From NCBI GenBank assembly GCA_040143965.1, contig JASJQH010006985.1:1-28994 (forward strand): 28,994 bases of DNA, in the 5' to 3' direction. Below are positions 18,945-28,012 of this stretch, in pieces; the first letter of the stretch is position 1; the number at the start of each line of letters is the position of its first letter. This DNA comes from Basidiobolus ranarum. Its lineage: Eukaryota > Basidiobolomycota > Basidiobolomycetes > Basidiobolales. The position numbers and the translations under genes are program-made. The notes below the pieces were generated by a model, which ran no database searches, was not told the origin of the DNA, and saw only the letters and a list, made by a program, of their open reading frames with translations.

Positions 18945-19629
18945 CATAACTGTATATATTTCCTTGCAGTAAATTTGTCCTCGTATCGAGAACGCGAGGG
19001 CGAAGAATTTAGAAATGAGCAAACATGTACATGATGTCGAGAGGCTTGTGACTTAAGTAAATGCAAGAATTCATTGATTTTTTGTCACAGTCATGTAGAT
19101 TGTGAACTGTGCACACCTGCCAATGTTGCCCAAAAATTGGTAACGTGAAGCGAGAGGTTGAAACCTCTAAAAGCGTAAATGATAAACTCATGGATTAAGC
19201 TCATTAACCCCGACTAGGATACCTCGGTGCATGTGTCAGGCTTGGGTATCAGAACGTACAGTATGACACATGGCTCAAATCTTCCACCATTATTCATTGC
19301 ATATGGTCAATGTTCACCAAACTTAGTGAGATTATATCTTGATTTTTGACTGCGCTTCTGGCTCAGTCAATATTTACCAAAATAGATTAGCAAATCTCTC
19401 GTGCTCTCTTCGAAATAATACATATACGATAGCTCATGTAGGTAATAATACATTTGTTGACCAAAGTACAACATTCGAATGCTTTTCAAAATTAAATCAA
19501 AACATTTAATATAGTAACCAAATAAACGAGGTATATATCTAGCAAAATATCACTGGTTCGCAAAGGAATGAATAATCCGACTGATTAGAGATGTATAGCC
19601 ATGTTAAATGAATTTAAAACTATCTAAAA

Positions 19630-20577
19630 CTAATAATAATAGTAAAATCCTGCCAGAGCAGATATACCTAAAGACCAGAGTGTTAACCCTGGGCTTATGA
19701 TAGAGCTATCTGAAGTGAGTTGAACGGGATCACCCACACTGAACTGAATATTCCTGTAGTATGTATAGGTGTCAATGGGTGTCGCATAGGAAGGGTCACC
19801 TCCACCAAAGAATGTACTGAAAAGAATATCGTTGATTGCAATAGCTCCGCTCTTTCTAAAGACCATTCCAGACATATCTAGCCATATTTTATCATTCACA
19901 TACAACTGTAGTACACCATTGCTTTTTCCCGGAGTATTCAACTGGATATAAAGTTGCATTTTGTTCCAAGCTCCAAGATTCAAGAGCACACCTTGTCCCA
20001 AAGAAACACCAAACTTATCGCGACAGGTAGCTCGTGGGTTGGAGCAAAGTTCCTTGCTATTAGGAATATATGCATACACTTCACCACTACCTCTTTCTCT
20101 CCACATTAAACGAGCAGAGAAGCAATGGTCACCATCATTTTTATCACCACCGGTGCAACCGTATTTCGGGTCGCCACCAAAAATACCAGGAAGTTTACCC
20201 CCTTTTGCCCAAGGGAAATCGGAAGGAAAACCAACTTCGTAGCTTAGCAGAGCACGGTCAAAGTTTTGCCCAGCAAAGGGCTGGGAGAAAAACTCAACTC
20301 CGCCGATAGGTGAAGACTTCAGGCTATAGCTGTTTTTGGGATAAAAAACGCTATATACGTTCTGTGTAGTATTAGTGAGGGGATCTACGACTACTTTCAT
20401 GTTGTCGAGAGATGCTTTAGTTGCAGACACATAATTCCAATCTCCTCCCTTAGGATCGGTTGGTTTGGCGTTATCAAGAGAGGGTTGCCAAGTATTTTTT
20501 AAACCCAAGCTCTGAATCAAATCTTGGGAATATACTGAGGTTAATAGACAGTAAACGGTAAAGGAGCGTAGGTACAT
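19630..20577 (-). CDS. Polysaccharide lyase family 14-like secreted protein, probably GPI-anchored
   Basis: A single exon of 315 aa from ATG 20577. An N-terminal signal peptide (about residues 1-17, ending SVYSQ) is followed by a PL14-like beta-jelly-roll: the conserved AKGGKLPGIFGG (124-135), then C141-TGG, HCFSARLMWRERGSGEVYAYIP (151-172, key residues R156, M158, W159, R160), SLGQGVLLNLGAWNKMQLYIQLN, a VNDKIWLDMSGMVFRK strand and DILFSTFFGG. The C-terminal 20-25 residues are hydrophobic after a Ser-rich stretch (TSDSSIIS), a GPI-signal pattern. PL14 enzymes cleave uronic-acid polysaccharides such as alginate or glucuronan; fungal members are largely uncharacterised, so the substrate is unknown. 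The protein is probably displayed on the wall or plasma membrane. Confidence 0.82.
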   Translation of the reverse strand: MYLRSFTVYCLLTSVYSQDLIQSLGLKNTWQPSLDNAKPTDPKGGDWNYVSATKASLDNMKVVVDPLTNTTQNVYSVFYPKNSYSLKSSPIGGVEFFSQPFAGQNFDRALLSYEVGFPSDFPWAKGGKLPGIFGGDPKYGCTGGDKNDGDHCFSARLMWRERGSGEVYAYIPNSKELCSNPRATCRDKFGVSLGQGVLLNLGAWNKMQLYIQLNTPGKSNGVLQLYVNDKIWLDMSGMVFRKSGAIAINDILFSTFFGGGDPSYATPIDTYTYYRNIQFSVGDPVQLTSDSSIISPGLTLWSLGISALAGFYYYY

Positions 20578-21457
20578 ATTAAACGAAGAAGAGAACTTCG
20601 CTATAATACGATGGAAGCTAATAACAAAATAGATAAGTTTAAATTAAATATCTTAATGACCCAAAACATTATATAATCGGTAGCACACTCTAATTCTTTC
20701 CATAATTATTTTATTCCATATTCGGAGCCAATATATTTCCCATAAACAAAGCGCCTCTTATTCTATTTTAAGTTCTACCTAATTTGACCATTGCATTACG
20801 CTCTGCTTCACCAAATAATGAATAGCCCTCGCTAAATGACATAACATAACGGGAGTAGTTTTGTCACAGAAATGCCTATGCATATTGATTAGGAACTAGA
20901 TGCTGATGCCTACCTTTCTGAATAATCATCCTATATCAGAATTGGGCAGTTTTACTCTAAAAAGCTCCAAGATAAATATCCAAATTCACATCATCGATGT
21001 TTATTGGACTATATGTAGCATTAATTTATCCAATTGAAATCAGTTTGTTCTTTTGGCGTTGCGAGGTCTTATTGTATTGCGAATAGGAATATCTCTCTCC
21101 GAAGCGAATCCCGCCTTCATCAAAATGGTGCGCAGGTACCAAGCTTTCGGTGGTCCGGATAATTCATTTGAAGGGGCGGCGGATTGGGTATGCGCAACCA
21201 ATCAAGCTTGAATATAACTTGCATATTTGGAGGCGGTAACTCGCTCGTGGACATCACAAGCAACATGAGGTAATGTCATCTATAAGCTAGATTATGTAGT
21301 GAATCTCAACAACTATTAGTAAAAGATATTTACATTCAAAACATGAGGGGAGGGGAAATATATTACAAATCAAGAATTGATGATTAACTCTTTGCTTATA
21401 TTTGTACAAGTTTCGATGATATCATTAGATTCTGAAGGAACATTTAAGAATACCATA
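20578..21457. other. Intergenic: promoter of the PL14-like gene and 3' flank of the C2H2 gene
   Basis: 880 bp. Around 21140-21190 there is a conspicuously GC-rich patch (including GGGGCGGCGG) in otherwise AT-rich DNA, about 560-610 bp upstream of the PL14-like ATG. No TATAAA close to the start, though ATTATATAAT occurs near 20668-20677. No gene supported. Confidence 0.45.
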
Positions 21458-23018
21458 TCAAGTGGATTTGCGTTTCTTCTCAAATGCTGGCTTGTTGGAT
21501 TCGTCTCTTCTTTCAATGAGCAGACTTTTAAGTAACGATTTCTGTTAAGAGATTTAATAGAGCGTCATATAAACCATAGAATATTAGTTAGGGTTATAAA
21601 AAGTTACTCCACTAAAAGCCCAACGCTATTATATATACTACACTATCAATAAATCCCTTTACTAACGTAGAAATTTAGCTCACCTCAATTTCCAATTCTC
21701 TAACTCGCTCTTCGAGGTACTCTCGATGCTTTCGTAGCTTCCGTTCAGCTATCACCTCATGTTCCAGTTCACTTACTCTTGTTTCCAGATATCGGTTTCG
21801 CTCTTTGAGATATTCTCTTGAGTAAAGGTAACTTCTATCGTGGCTCCCATCATCAGAATGAGTTGATACTGAAGAGCCTCGGTGGAGCTCATATGAAGAC
21901 TCTCTTTCATACTCTAATCTTTCTATCAATCCACTTCGATTAGGGTGAACCAAATGTGCGATAGTATCTGATGGAGGTTCGCTATGAGCTTGTTCTTGTG
22001 TTGAGGACATCTGAAAGGAGGAAAAGAAATCAATCGGTGATATACAAAATCGGCAAAATTCCAAATCATTACTCACTTGCCATATATGTGATGATTGGGG
22101 AGAATCTGGAATCGTTGAGCTGCCAAGAAGTTGTGATGATGAGGTTTGGTTCAAGGAGGAAGGTATGATTGGTGATGAATGACTCTCAGTAGGAGAATGA
22201 TGATAGAAAATGTATTCGGTAGAATTTGAAGTGGATGCTTGCTGGGTTAGAGTGGAGATTTGTATGAGTGTTTGCTTGGGATCATGAAGTACTTGATTTG
22301 ATGATGCCGAGGTAGATGGTTCCTGAGAAATGATTGCTACCTTCCCCCGATTCTTTGATGTGCTACAACCGGTTCCACCGTCCGCTTTTCGATGCCGATT
22401 CAGGGAATCCAATCTAGCGAAGGTCCGACCACATAACTCACACTCATGGGGACGCTCTCCAGTATGAAGCTTCACATGTCTCTTCAAGTCATGTTGACGT
22501 CTAAAGTAATGGTGGCATATTGTACATTGGTGTTGGCGCTCTTGATTATGCGTCAAATAGTGAGATTTTAGATTGTGAAGACGACTGAAGGACTGGTCAC
22601 ACTGGTTGCAAGCATACGGTTTCTCTGGAGTCGAGTTTGCACTGGCAAAAGATTGTCCAGAATTCAAGGAGAAAGTGCTAAATGCACTGGAGAAAGAATT
22701 AGGAATATCGGGGGATTCGTGTATAGAAAATTTAGATGTAAACGGCGCTTCAGAGCTACTTTTATTTTTTTTTGGTTTGGATTTGGAAGTACTCGGCTCA
22801 GATGGCATATTTTGCTGAGAACTAGAGGGTTCCAAGACCTGGTCCGGCGACGGTGGCGTACGAACCGACGACATTCTGAACGGATTACTCGAATAATACT
22901 TTGGTGGCTGTTGGAGATTTGGGGAACAAAGAATGCAAGAACTTCCAAAGATAAATGATGAAGTCTTTTTATGAGATGTAGCTCCATTTCCACACGGGAA
23001 ATTTGTTATAGGCCTCAT
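21458..23018 (-). CDS. C2H2 zinc-finger transcription factor with C-terminal coiled coil
   Basis: Three exons, complement(join(21458..21541,21684..22010,22077..23018)), encode 450 aa. Three tandem fingers: C137/C140/H153/H157, C165/C168/H181/H185 and C193/C196/H209/C218 (C2HC). The last two carry RRQHDLKRHVKLHTGERP and GRTFARLDSLNRH, a layout common in fungal Crz1-like and related regulators; orthology is not claimed. Flanks are Ser/Thr/Gln-rich and disordered. The C-terminal 65 residues form a charged heptad-like coiled coil ending in a basic KKRKST, which may dimerise and act as a nuclear signal. Intron 1 (22011-22076) is 66 nt with no in-frame stop, so retention would add 22 residues. The last exon is needed to avoid an early stop within GTGAGCTAA. 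Met49 (22874) is an alternative start. Confidence 0.84.
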
Positions 23019-23508
23019 AATTCAATTTGTAAGGGTTATAAGGCTGGTGGAAGGCTTTTGTCAAATTGATATGGTTACTAAAGGCCAGAATATGGTTGTT
23101 TTAATCCGGAATTCAACTCAGGAATATTAAAGCCCCGCCAGAAAAAGTAACTTTTAGAACAAAACCCTGGATATTAAGAAACTTTTATCGATTTGGCTTA
23201 TACCTACTTGAATGTTTACCTAAAGCAGATGGCTTAGCTCAGTAAGGTTTATTCTACATGGGTTACAATCAGTAGTGATGTTTGAGGGGAGGAGGTACCA
23301 AACTTGGAGGATACCATGGCTTAGGTTTCTTCCTGATGTAGGCTTTGCATATATCGTGTAACTATCAAAAAATGGAGATTCATCAATATATAGCTCGGTC
23401 TAGTTTTACTGTCTGAATGCTTTTCTATGATTGTCTAATTATTTTTTGCAATCGTCTGATTTTGCATGTAGTTCGTGGAAATTCTCGGTACAACCTGATG
23501 GCTAACTG

Positions 23509-23516
23509 TGACGTCA
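23509..23516. promoter_or_regulatory. CRE/ATF-type palindrome TGACGTCA
   Basis: A perfect TGACGTCA, 117-124 bp upstream of the PRXL2-like ATG and 57-64 bp before its TATA box. It is the canonical site of ATF/CREB bZIP factors, which in fungi include stress regulators such as Atf1. It could also serve the divergent C2H2 gene. Confidence 0.5.
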
Positions 23517-23572
23517 CCTAACCTGGATTAATGTATGTACGACAGTATTACTTCATTAAAAATATTACTTCG

Positions 23573-23580
23573 TATAAAAA
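23573..23580 (+). promoter_or_regulatory. TATA box (TATAAAAA) of the PRXL2-like gene
   Basis: TATAAAAA lies 53-60 bp upstream of the ATG at 23633. Confidence 0.5.
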
Positions 23581-23632
23581 GGATGTTGATCTCCGATTAG
23601 GTAAGGTTAGAACTTAAAACCAGTATAGTAAT

Positions 23633-24444
23633 ATGAACTCCCAAGCATATAATCTAATCCGTGAGGTTGTACTCAAGAGCTTCCAGGATAACACTACTAT
23701 TCCAGCTAAACAGTTATGGAAAAACTCCCCTGCTCTCATCATGGTGGTACGCCGTCCTGGTTGCAAACTTTGTCGTAGAGAGGCTAAAGATCTAGCTGAA
23801 CGTCGTACGCAAATATCCGAAAAATTGGTAAGTCTTTTTTTCGCTCGCCTTTTGTTTACTCCAACGCTCACTACTGAATTTAAGGGCATTCCAATGTATG
23901 CTGTGGTTCATGAAGAGCTCGGTGTTGAGGAATTCAACAAAGAATTTTTTAATGGTACCGTATATTTGGACGAAGAGAAAGGTTTCTACAAAGCTCTCGG
24001 GTAGGAATGCTTCCTTCATATTTGTTTCTTGTTGTTACCAACTAAGTTGTTGCTTTCATAGTGGTGGCAAATTAAGCTGGGCCAACTGGACTAGTCTATT
24101 GAACCCAACCACTTTATACAGCTACCTCACTTCGGTATGTTGAGTAACGTATTTCATTTTTGTTAAAATATCACTTATGCTGTGAAAAATTATATAGGGT
24201 GTAGATGGAAATTTACAGGGTGAAGGAAGGTATGTTAGTTTTTATATGATTTCTTTTTGAATATTTAATTCAGTATTTTATCAGAATCTATGGTGGTCTC
24301 TATATCGTCGGCAAGGGTGAAAAAGGCGTTGTATACGAATACAAAGAGAAATATCTTGGTGATATAGCATCCATGGAAGAAGTAGTCAAAGTATGCGAAC
24401 AAGTGGCAAAAGATACTGAGGCCACTCCAAAGGCCAGCCTTTAG
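23633..24444 (+). CDS. Peroxiredoxin-like 2 (PRXL2/AhpC-TSA-like) redox protein
   Basis: Five exons, join(23633..23827,23885..24000,24062..24134,24198..24229,24285..24444), encode 191 aa. The thioredoxin-fold protein belongs to the PRXL2 (FAM213/AAED1) group: LWKNSPALIMVVRRPGCKLC places a CxxC pair (C44, C47) at the start of the first active helix, followed by GIPMYAVVHEELGVEEF, GTVYLDEEKGFYKALG, and C-terminal RIYGGLYIVGKGEKGVVYEYKEKYLGD. Members act as antioxidant or prostamide/prostaglandin F synthase-type reductases; the fungal substrate is unknown. Intron 1 (23828-23884) is 57 nt with no in-frame stop, so an unspliced message would insert 19 residues after Leu65. It begins a run of three redox genes. 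Confidence 0.86.
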
Positions 24445-24628
24445 CCACTCAACTCTCAAAAAGTGATACGATGATTTTCATAACTTTATAAATTTGAAAT
24501 AAAAATTGTAGATCCATAATTGTCAGAGTTCGTCATCTTTAATAGCTAGATTCAAAAAAGTAGAAGTCATATTTTGAATGACAAATCCCATTGGGGTTGA
24601 AGGTCGAGAGTGAACCTAACCCTAAAAG

Positions 24629-24636
24629 TTACGTAA
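24629..24636. promoter_or_regulatory. Yap1/Pap1-type site TTACGTAA upstream of GST
   Basis: A perfect palindromic TTACGTAA, 101-108 bp upstream of the GST ATG. It is the optimal site of fungal AP-1 factors (Yap1/Pap1) that induce glutathione and detoxification genes. Confidence 0.5.
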
Positions 24637-24680
24637 TGATTGGTGAATAATCATGAAGATCTAATCTACGCATTTGATTC

Positions 24681-24687
24681 TATAAAA
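24681..24687 (+). promoter_or_regulatory. TATA box (TATAAAA) of GST
   Basis: TATAAAA lies 50-56 bp upstream of the GST ATG at 24737. Confidence 0.5.
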
Positions 24688-24736
24688 CTGCTGTTAATAG
24701 TCACTCGTAGTAGCTGTTAATCTATTGAAACGTAAC

Positions 24737-25460
24737 ATGGCAAATATTGTTCTTGTTGGAAATCCTATATCCACCTTTACACGTACTATTGCGTTAGGGT
24801 AAAGTACTTGCAGTTCAACTTTGGTGAAGGTCGCTAAAAATTAACCCAGTTTTTTAAAGTTTGCATGAGAAGGGCTTGAGCTTCGTCCAAGAACCAGCCT
24901 TGCCCCATTCTGAAGAAGCTAAGGCTCATCACCCTCTGGGACTTATACCCACTTTTTCTCACAATAACTTATGGTTGTTTGAGTCGATGGCCATTGCTAA
25001 TTACATCGAAAATGCCTTTCAAGACAAGCAGAAGCTTCGACCTTCAAGGGATAACCTTGAGTTAAACGCTAAACTTGATCGTTGGATATCATTTATCTCC
25101 CAATATGTTTTTAATAGAGTTGAAAAGGGTGTGGTTAAGCCCCGTATGTCACTTCAGAATGAGGGGAAAAGCGAAAACGATATTAAGGACAGTATCAAAG
25201 ATGGAGTTGAGGATATGAACGAGGTTTTGAAGATAGTTGAAGATATGTTAGACGCAACTGGTCCGTTTATCATGGGTAAAGAATTGACTTGGGCAGATTT
25301 GTATTTGATTCCACCTCTTTCTGACTTGTCTGTGGTCCCCGAGGGGAAATTTCTGTTGAGTGATGGGGATTATCCCAAATTGAGAGCATGGTATCAAAAC
25401 ATTATCAAGAGGGATTCTTTTAGTAAAACCTTTGAGGGAACCGTTGCTTCAAAGCTATAG
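24737..25460 (+). CDS. Glutathione S-transferase (eEF1Bgamma-like GST type)
   Basis: Two exons, join(24737..24798,24860..25460), encode 220 aa, the normal size for a cytosolic GST. The N-terminal thioredoxin-like domain starts MANIVLVGNPISTFTRT; its Ser/Thr cluster may supply the glutathione-activating hydroxyl. HPLGLIPTF is followed by the glutathione gamma-Glu binding motif LFESMAIANYIE (E-S). The all-helical C-terminal domain includes GPFIMGKELTWADLYLIPPLS with the N-capping-box-like T-W-A-D, and PKLRAWYQNIIKRDSF. Similarity to the GST part of elongation factor 1Bgamma is typical of one fungal GST class, but no EF1G domain follows, so this is a stand-alone enzyme. Its promoter has TTACGTAA and TATAAAA. 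It is convergent with the SDR gene, 175 bp between stops. Confidence 0.91.
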
Positions 25461-25635
25461 CCATTATCATCTAACCTAGAAATTCGAAGCCATCTTTAAA
25501 CAGAACAATATTCAATTCCCGAATTTCTTTAATAAATAACGTTCCAAAATATGGTGATGTGTTTATTTCATGAACATTTGTGCTGATCATACAGTGGTTT
25601 TTGAATTCAAAATGGTACATTTGGACGTTAATGAA

Positions 25636-26582
25636 TCAGGCTCTCCTAAAATCTTTAAGAGCCACATCATCCCAGCTAACAAATTCTCCATTAAGATCAG
25701 CTGGAACGCCTTTAACGGCAAGTTGGGCCATTACGTGACCACAATCCTCAGGCTTGACTAATGTGGAGTCTGCTTTCATTTGAATGAAACGAGAGTAGTC
25801 GTATTCAGACATGTTGCCTAAACCAACCTCTCGAATGGATTTTTGCATATCGGTATCAACGGCTCCTGGGCGAACTGCAATGGCACTAACATCGGTTTCT
25901 TCTTTAGAAACACTCAAGGCCAACATGTTTAGCGCAGCTTTTGAGCTTATTTGTAAAAATTGAATATTAGGTCGGAGACGATAAAATTAGTTGGTAGAAT
26001 ACATTACCAGCAGTAAGCAGACCATCCTTCGTAAGCTTTATAACCAGCGCCAGAGCTCACCATAACAAAGTTTCCCTTGGTTTTTCTCAGGTGAGGGAGT
26101 GACTGTTGTACAAGTGACAACACAGAAAAGAAGTTGATATCAAAGAGCCTATAAATGTAAATGTGAATATGTATTGAAGTATAAGAAGTTTGATTAATAT
26201 ACTTACTTTTTCCAATCTTCAATGGAACCGCTGGCAATGGATTTCACTGGTTCAATGACACTAACTTGACGATTAACATAATTTATTACCTTAAGGAAAA
26301 ATTTAATGAAATAACATACCCAGCATTCAGAACAACAGAGGTTATTCTACCAAACTTGCTGATTGTTTCTTCAACCACCTTTTTAATTACTGACTCGTCA
26401 GTAAGATCACCAACCAAGTAAGCAACAGAATCGGGGTTAGACGCTTCGTCTTGTAGTTTTTTAAGCTCACTTTCTGAGCGAGCAACGGCCATAACGTTCC
26501 CGCCAAGTCTCAAGACATCTAAAGCGATAGCTCTGCCGATGCCTCGAGAAGCACCAGTGATAATAACAACAGGGCAAGTCAT
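25636..26582 (-). CDS. Short-chain dehydrogenase/reductase (fungal Irc24/YIR035C-like)
   Basis: Four exons, complement(join(25636..25945,26008..26148,26207..26260,26320..26582)), encode 255 aa. It is a classical SDR: VVIITGASRGIGRAIA (cofactor-binding TGxxxGIG), VAYLVGDLTDE, VVLNAG, VIEPVKSIASG, DINFFSVLSLVQQSL, catalytic Ser in VMVSSGAG, and the catalytic Tyr/Lys in SAYCCSKAALNML (Y-x3-K), then VRPGAVDTDMQ. A fold of this sort reduces small carbonyls such as diketones or aldehydes with NADPH; R14 after the glycine motif and R36 (AVARSES) favour NADP(H). Intron 1 must end at GTTAG before 26260, because the nearer AAG acceptor brings an immediate stop. The start MTCPVVIITG has only two residues before the first strand. 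Confidence 0.9.
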
Positions 26583-26699
26583 TTGAGAGAGTAGCTATGC
26601 TGATATTCAGAAATAATCAATTCAGCTACTTTGAATCTTAACTAGATAATGCTTATGTGTTTTGTATTGTCAGAAAAAGTTTGACCATTTGCGTCATTA

Positions 26700-26707
26700 T
26701 TACGTCA
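26700..26707. promoter_or_regulatory. bZIP site TTACGTCA (TGACGTAA on minus) upstream of SDR
   Basis: It lies 118-125 bp upstream of the SDR ATG on its coding strand. It is a hybrid of the ATF half-site TGACG and the AP-1/Yap half-site GTAA. Confidence 0.4.
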
Positions 26708-27498
26708 GAAAGGCATCACCGAATTCATGACAGAATGCAAATGTTTGCTTAAAAAGTGATTAGCTCGCGGTCTGTAGAATAAGCAGATGATATTTGGTCT
26801 AGTAGGATGGCTTTCAAAGAGATTATACTAGATTAGATTAATTGTAATCCCCAAACTAAGGTATATGTGTTCCTTTCTTGCACTAAATTGCTACAGTTTT
26901 CGAAGCAGAAAACTATCATGACGAGGAGAATGAAGATTCTCGATTTATATCGCAGACACTAGGAAGGGTAGGCTGTATCTAGTCAAGCAGCGTACCAAAT
27001 ACTCCGAAGCATTACTTTAACAACGGCTTTGTTGGTGGATCGTGTTGATACTGAATATTAGATTTTAAGTAGTAACAAGCAGATCTGCGAGCATCAATAT
27101 ACACACGTATATATATATAATCCTCAAATAAATCCCCCTTTTCCGAATGTCACGATGTTTGTTCGTGATAACCCGTTTAATTAACTGATATTATTCCAGG
27201 TCTTAAAATCAAATAAGAACAGCCTTGAAAAATATCTTAAATTATCACCTGCTCTAGATGAGGAATATCCCATTTCTCATCAACCTAAGGCAAAAAGTGC
27301 TCGAAGTGCTAGGGTTTAATTTACATTTCATCCAAAATTGGTAGCAGGACTCGAACCAAAATAACCCCATCAAGATTCAAGGTAAAGACTACAATATAAA
27401 ATCAGGTATGCAACCAGACGACTATGAACTGAGTTATTTATGAAATCTAAGGGTTCACATTTTTTGGTTTTTTGCTACCAGTAAGCAAACCTATAACC

Positions 27499-27505
27499 TA
27501 TAAAA
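27499..27505 (+). promoter_or_regulatory. TATA box (TATAAAA) of LPMO-like gene 1
   Basis: TATAAAA lies 46-52 bp upstream of the ATG at 27551. Confidence 0.5.
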
Positions 27506-27550
27506 CGGTACTGCTTCCTAATTGTACTTCAGAAGCTCTCTCTTGTGAAA

Positions 27551-28012
27551 ATGTCTGCTATCATTAGAATATTGTCTATCGTCTTTGCCTTGGCCTTCTT
27601 TGCTGTTCAAGTTGCGAGCCATGGTCATATGAGCAACCCTCAAGTAAGGACACCACCTGGAGATAAAGATAATGGCTTAACTATCACTCGTGGTCCAAAT
27701 AACAACATGCCTTGTGGCGGTAATCCTCCCGGTAAGACGAGTACAACCTACAAATCCGGCTCAAGTATCGGGATCAGCTGGGAGATTGGTGCTGCACATA
27801 AAGGTAGCTGTAGTATTGACCTATCGACTCATCCAGACTCTGGATTCAAGACAATTCATACCTGGAATTGTGCCGAGAAAACCGGTAGCCAGAGCACTTC
27901 AGTTCAACTTCCCAAAGGAACTGTCTGTGAACAATGCGTACTGAGATTTCACTGGAATGCCGAGCTCACGAAAGAGAACTATGTCAATTGTGCTGATGTA
28001 AAGATCAACTAG
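27551..28012 (+). CDS. Small secreted LPMO-like copper protein, copy 1
   Basis: A single exon of 153 aa. A signal peptide (residues 1-23) ends VAS, leaving His24 at the mature N-terminus (HGHMSNP), as in lytic polysaccharide monooxygenases and related X325/BIM1-type copper proteins, where the N-terminal His forms the copper brace. GAAHKGSC supplies a candidate second His (H83). The C-terminal strand ENYVNCADVKI has Tyr144 in the axial position of the usual Y-x-x-C-A-D LPMO ending. Six cysteines (55, 87, 107, 126, 129, 147) suggest three disulfides. The mature protein is only about 130 aa, smaller than AA9-AA11 enzymes. It could be a chitin- or glucan-active LPMO or a non-catalytic copper-binding relative. 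The upstream GTG in frame is not used; ATG is 27551. Confidence 0.77.
   Translation: MSAIIRILSIVFALAFFAVQVASHGHMSNPQVRTPPGDKDNGLTITRGPNNNMPCGGNPPGKTSTTYKSGSSIGISWEIGAAHKGSCSIDLSTHPDSGFKTIHTWNCAEKTGSQSTSVQLPKGTVCEQCVLRFHWNAELTKENYVNCADVKIN

Larger units (their letters stand above)
18423..19629. other. Large intergenic region: AGX1 promoter and 3' flank of the PL14-like gene
   Basis: 1,207 bp. It contains a TATATATA (18484-18491), an inverted repeat (18758-18789), a duplicated 11-mer (18819-18841) and a G-run cluster (18915-18944), each listed separately. The open frame at 18651-19034 lacks an early ATG and any recognisable similarity and is not called. Confidence 0.5.
23019..23632. promoter_or_regulatory. 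Divergent promoter between the C2H2 factor (-) and the PRXL2-like gene (+)
   Basis: 614 bp. It contains a perfect CRE (23509-23516) and a TATA box (23573-23580) serving the rightward gene. No ORF or RNA gene seen. Confidence 0.5.
26583..27550. promoter_or_regulatory. Divergent intergenic region between SDR (-) and LPMO-like gene 1 (+)
   Basis: 968 bp. It holds a TTACGTCA bZIP site (26700-26707), a TA dinucleotide run near 27108-27120, and a TATA box at 27499. A tRNA-like fragment near 27341-27479 was examined and rejected. No gene is supported. Confidence 0.45.

Noticed and set aside
18651-19034. 127-codon open frame on + strand
   Set aside because: It opens with TTG, has its first ATG only in the middle, shows no domain and lies in a probable promoter.
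20890-21040. Short ATG frame of about 45 codons upstream of the PL14-like gene
   Set aside because: No promoter signal and no recognisable features; it lies within the probable PL14 promoter.
27341-27479. tRNA-like segment on the minus strand: GGTTCGAGTCC near the 3' end and 7-nt terminal arms GGTAGCA/TGCTACC
   Set aside because: The sequence 5' of the TTCGAGT loop does not pair with the CCTGC that follows, no D-arm is present, and the span would need a very long intron. Treated as chance or at most a remnant.
27644-27649. GTAAGG at the start of the LPMO identity block, read as a possible splice donor
   Set aside because: The frame continues through it into the conserved VRTPPGD segment in both copies, and no matching acceptor gives a better protein.
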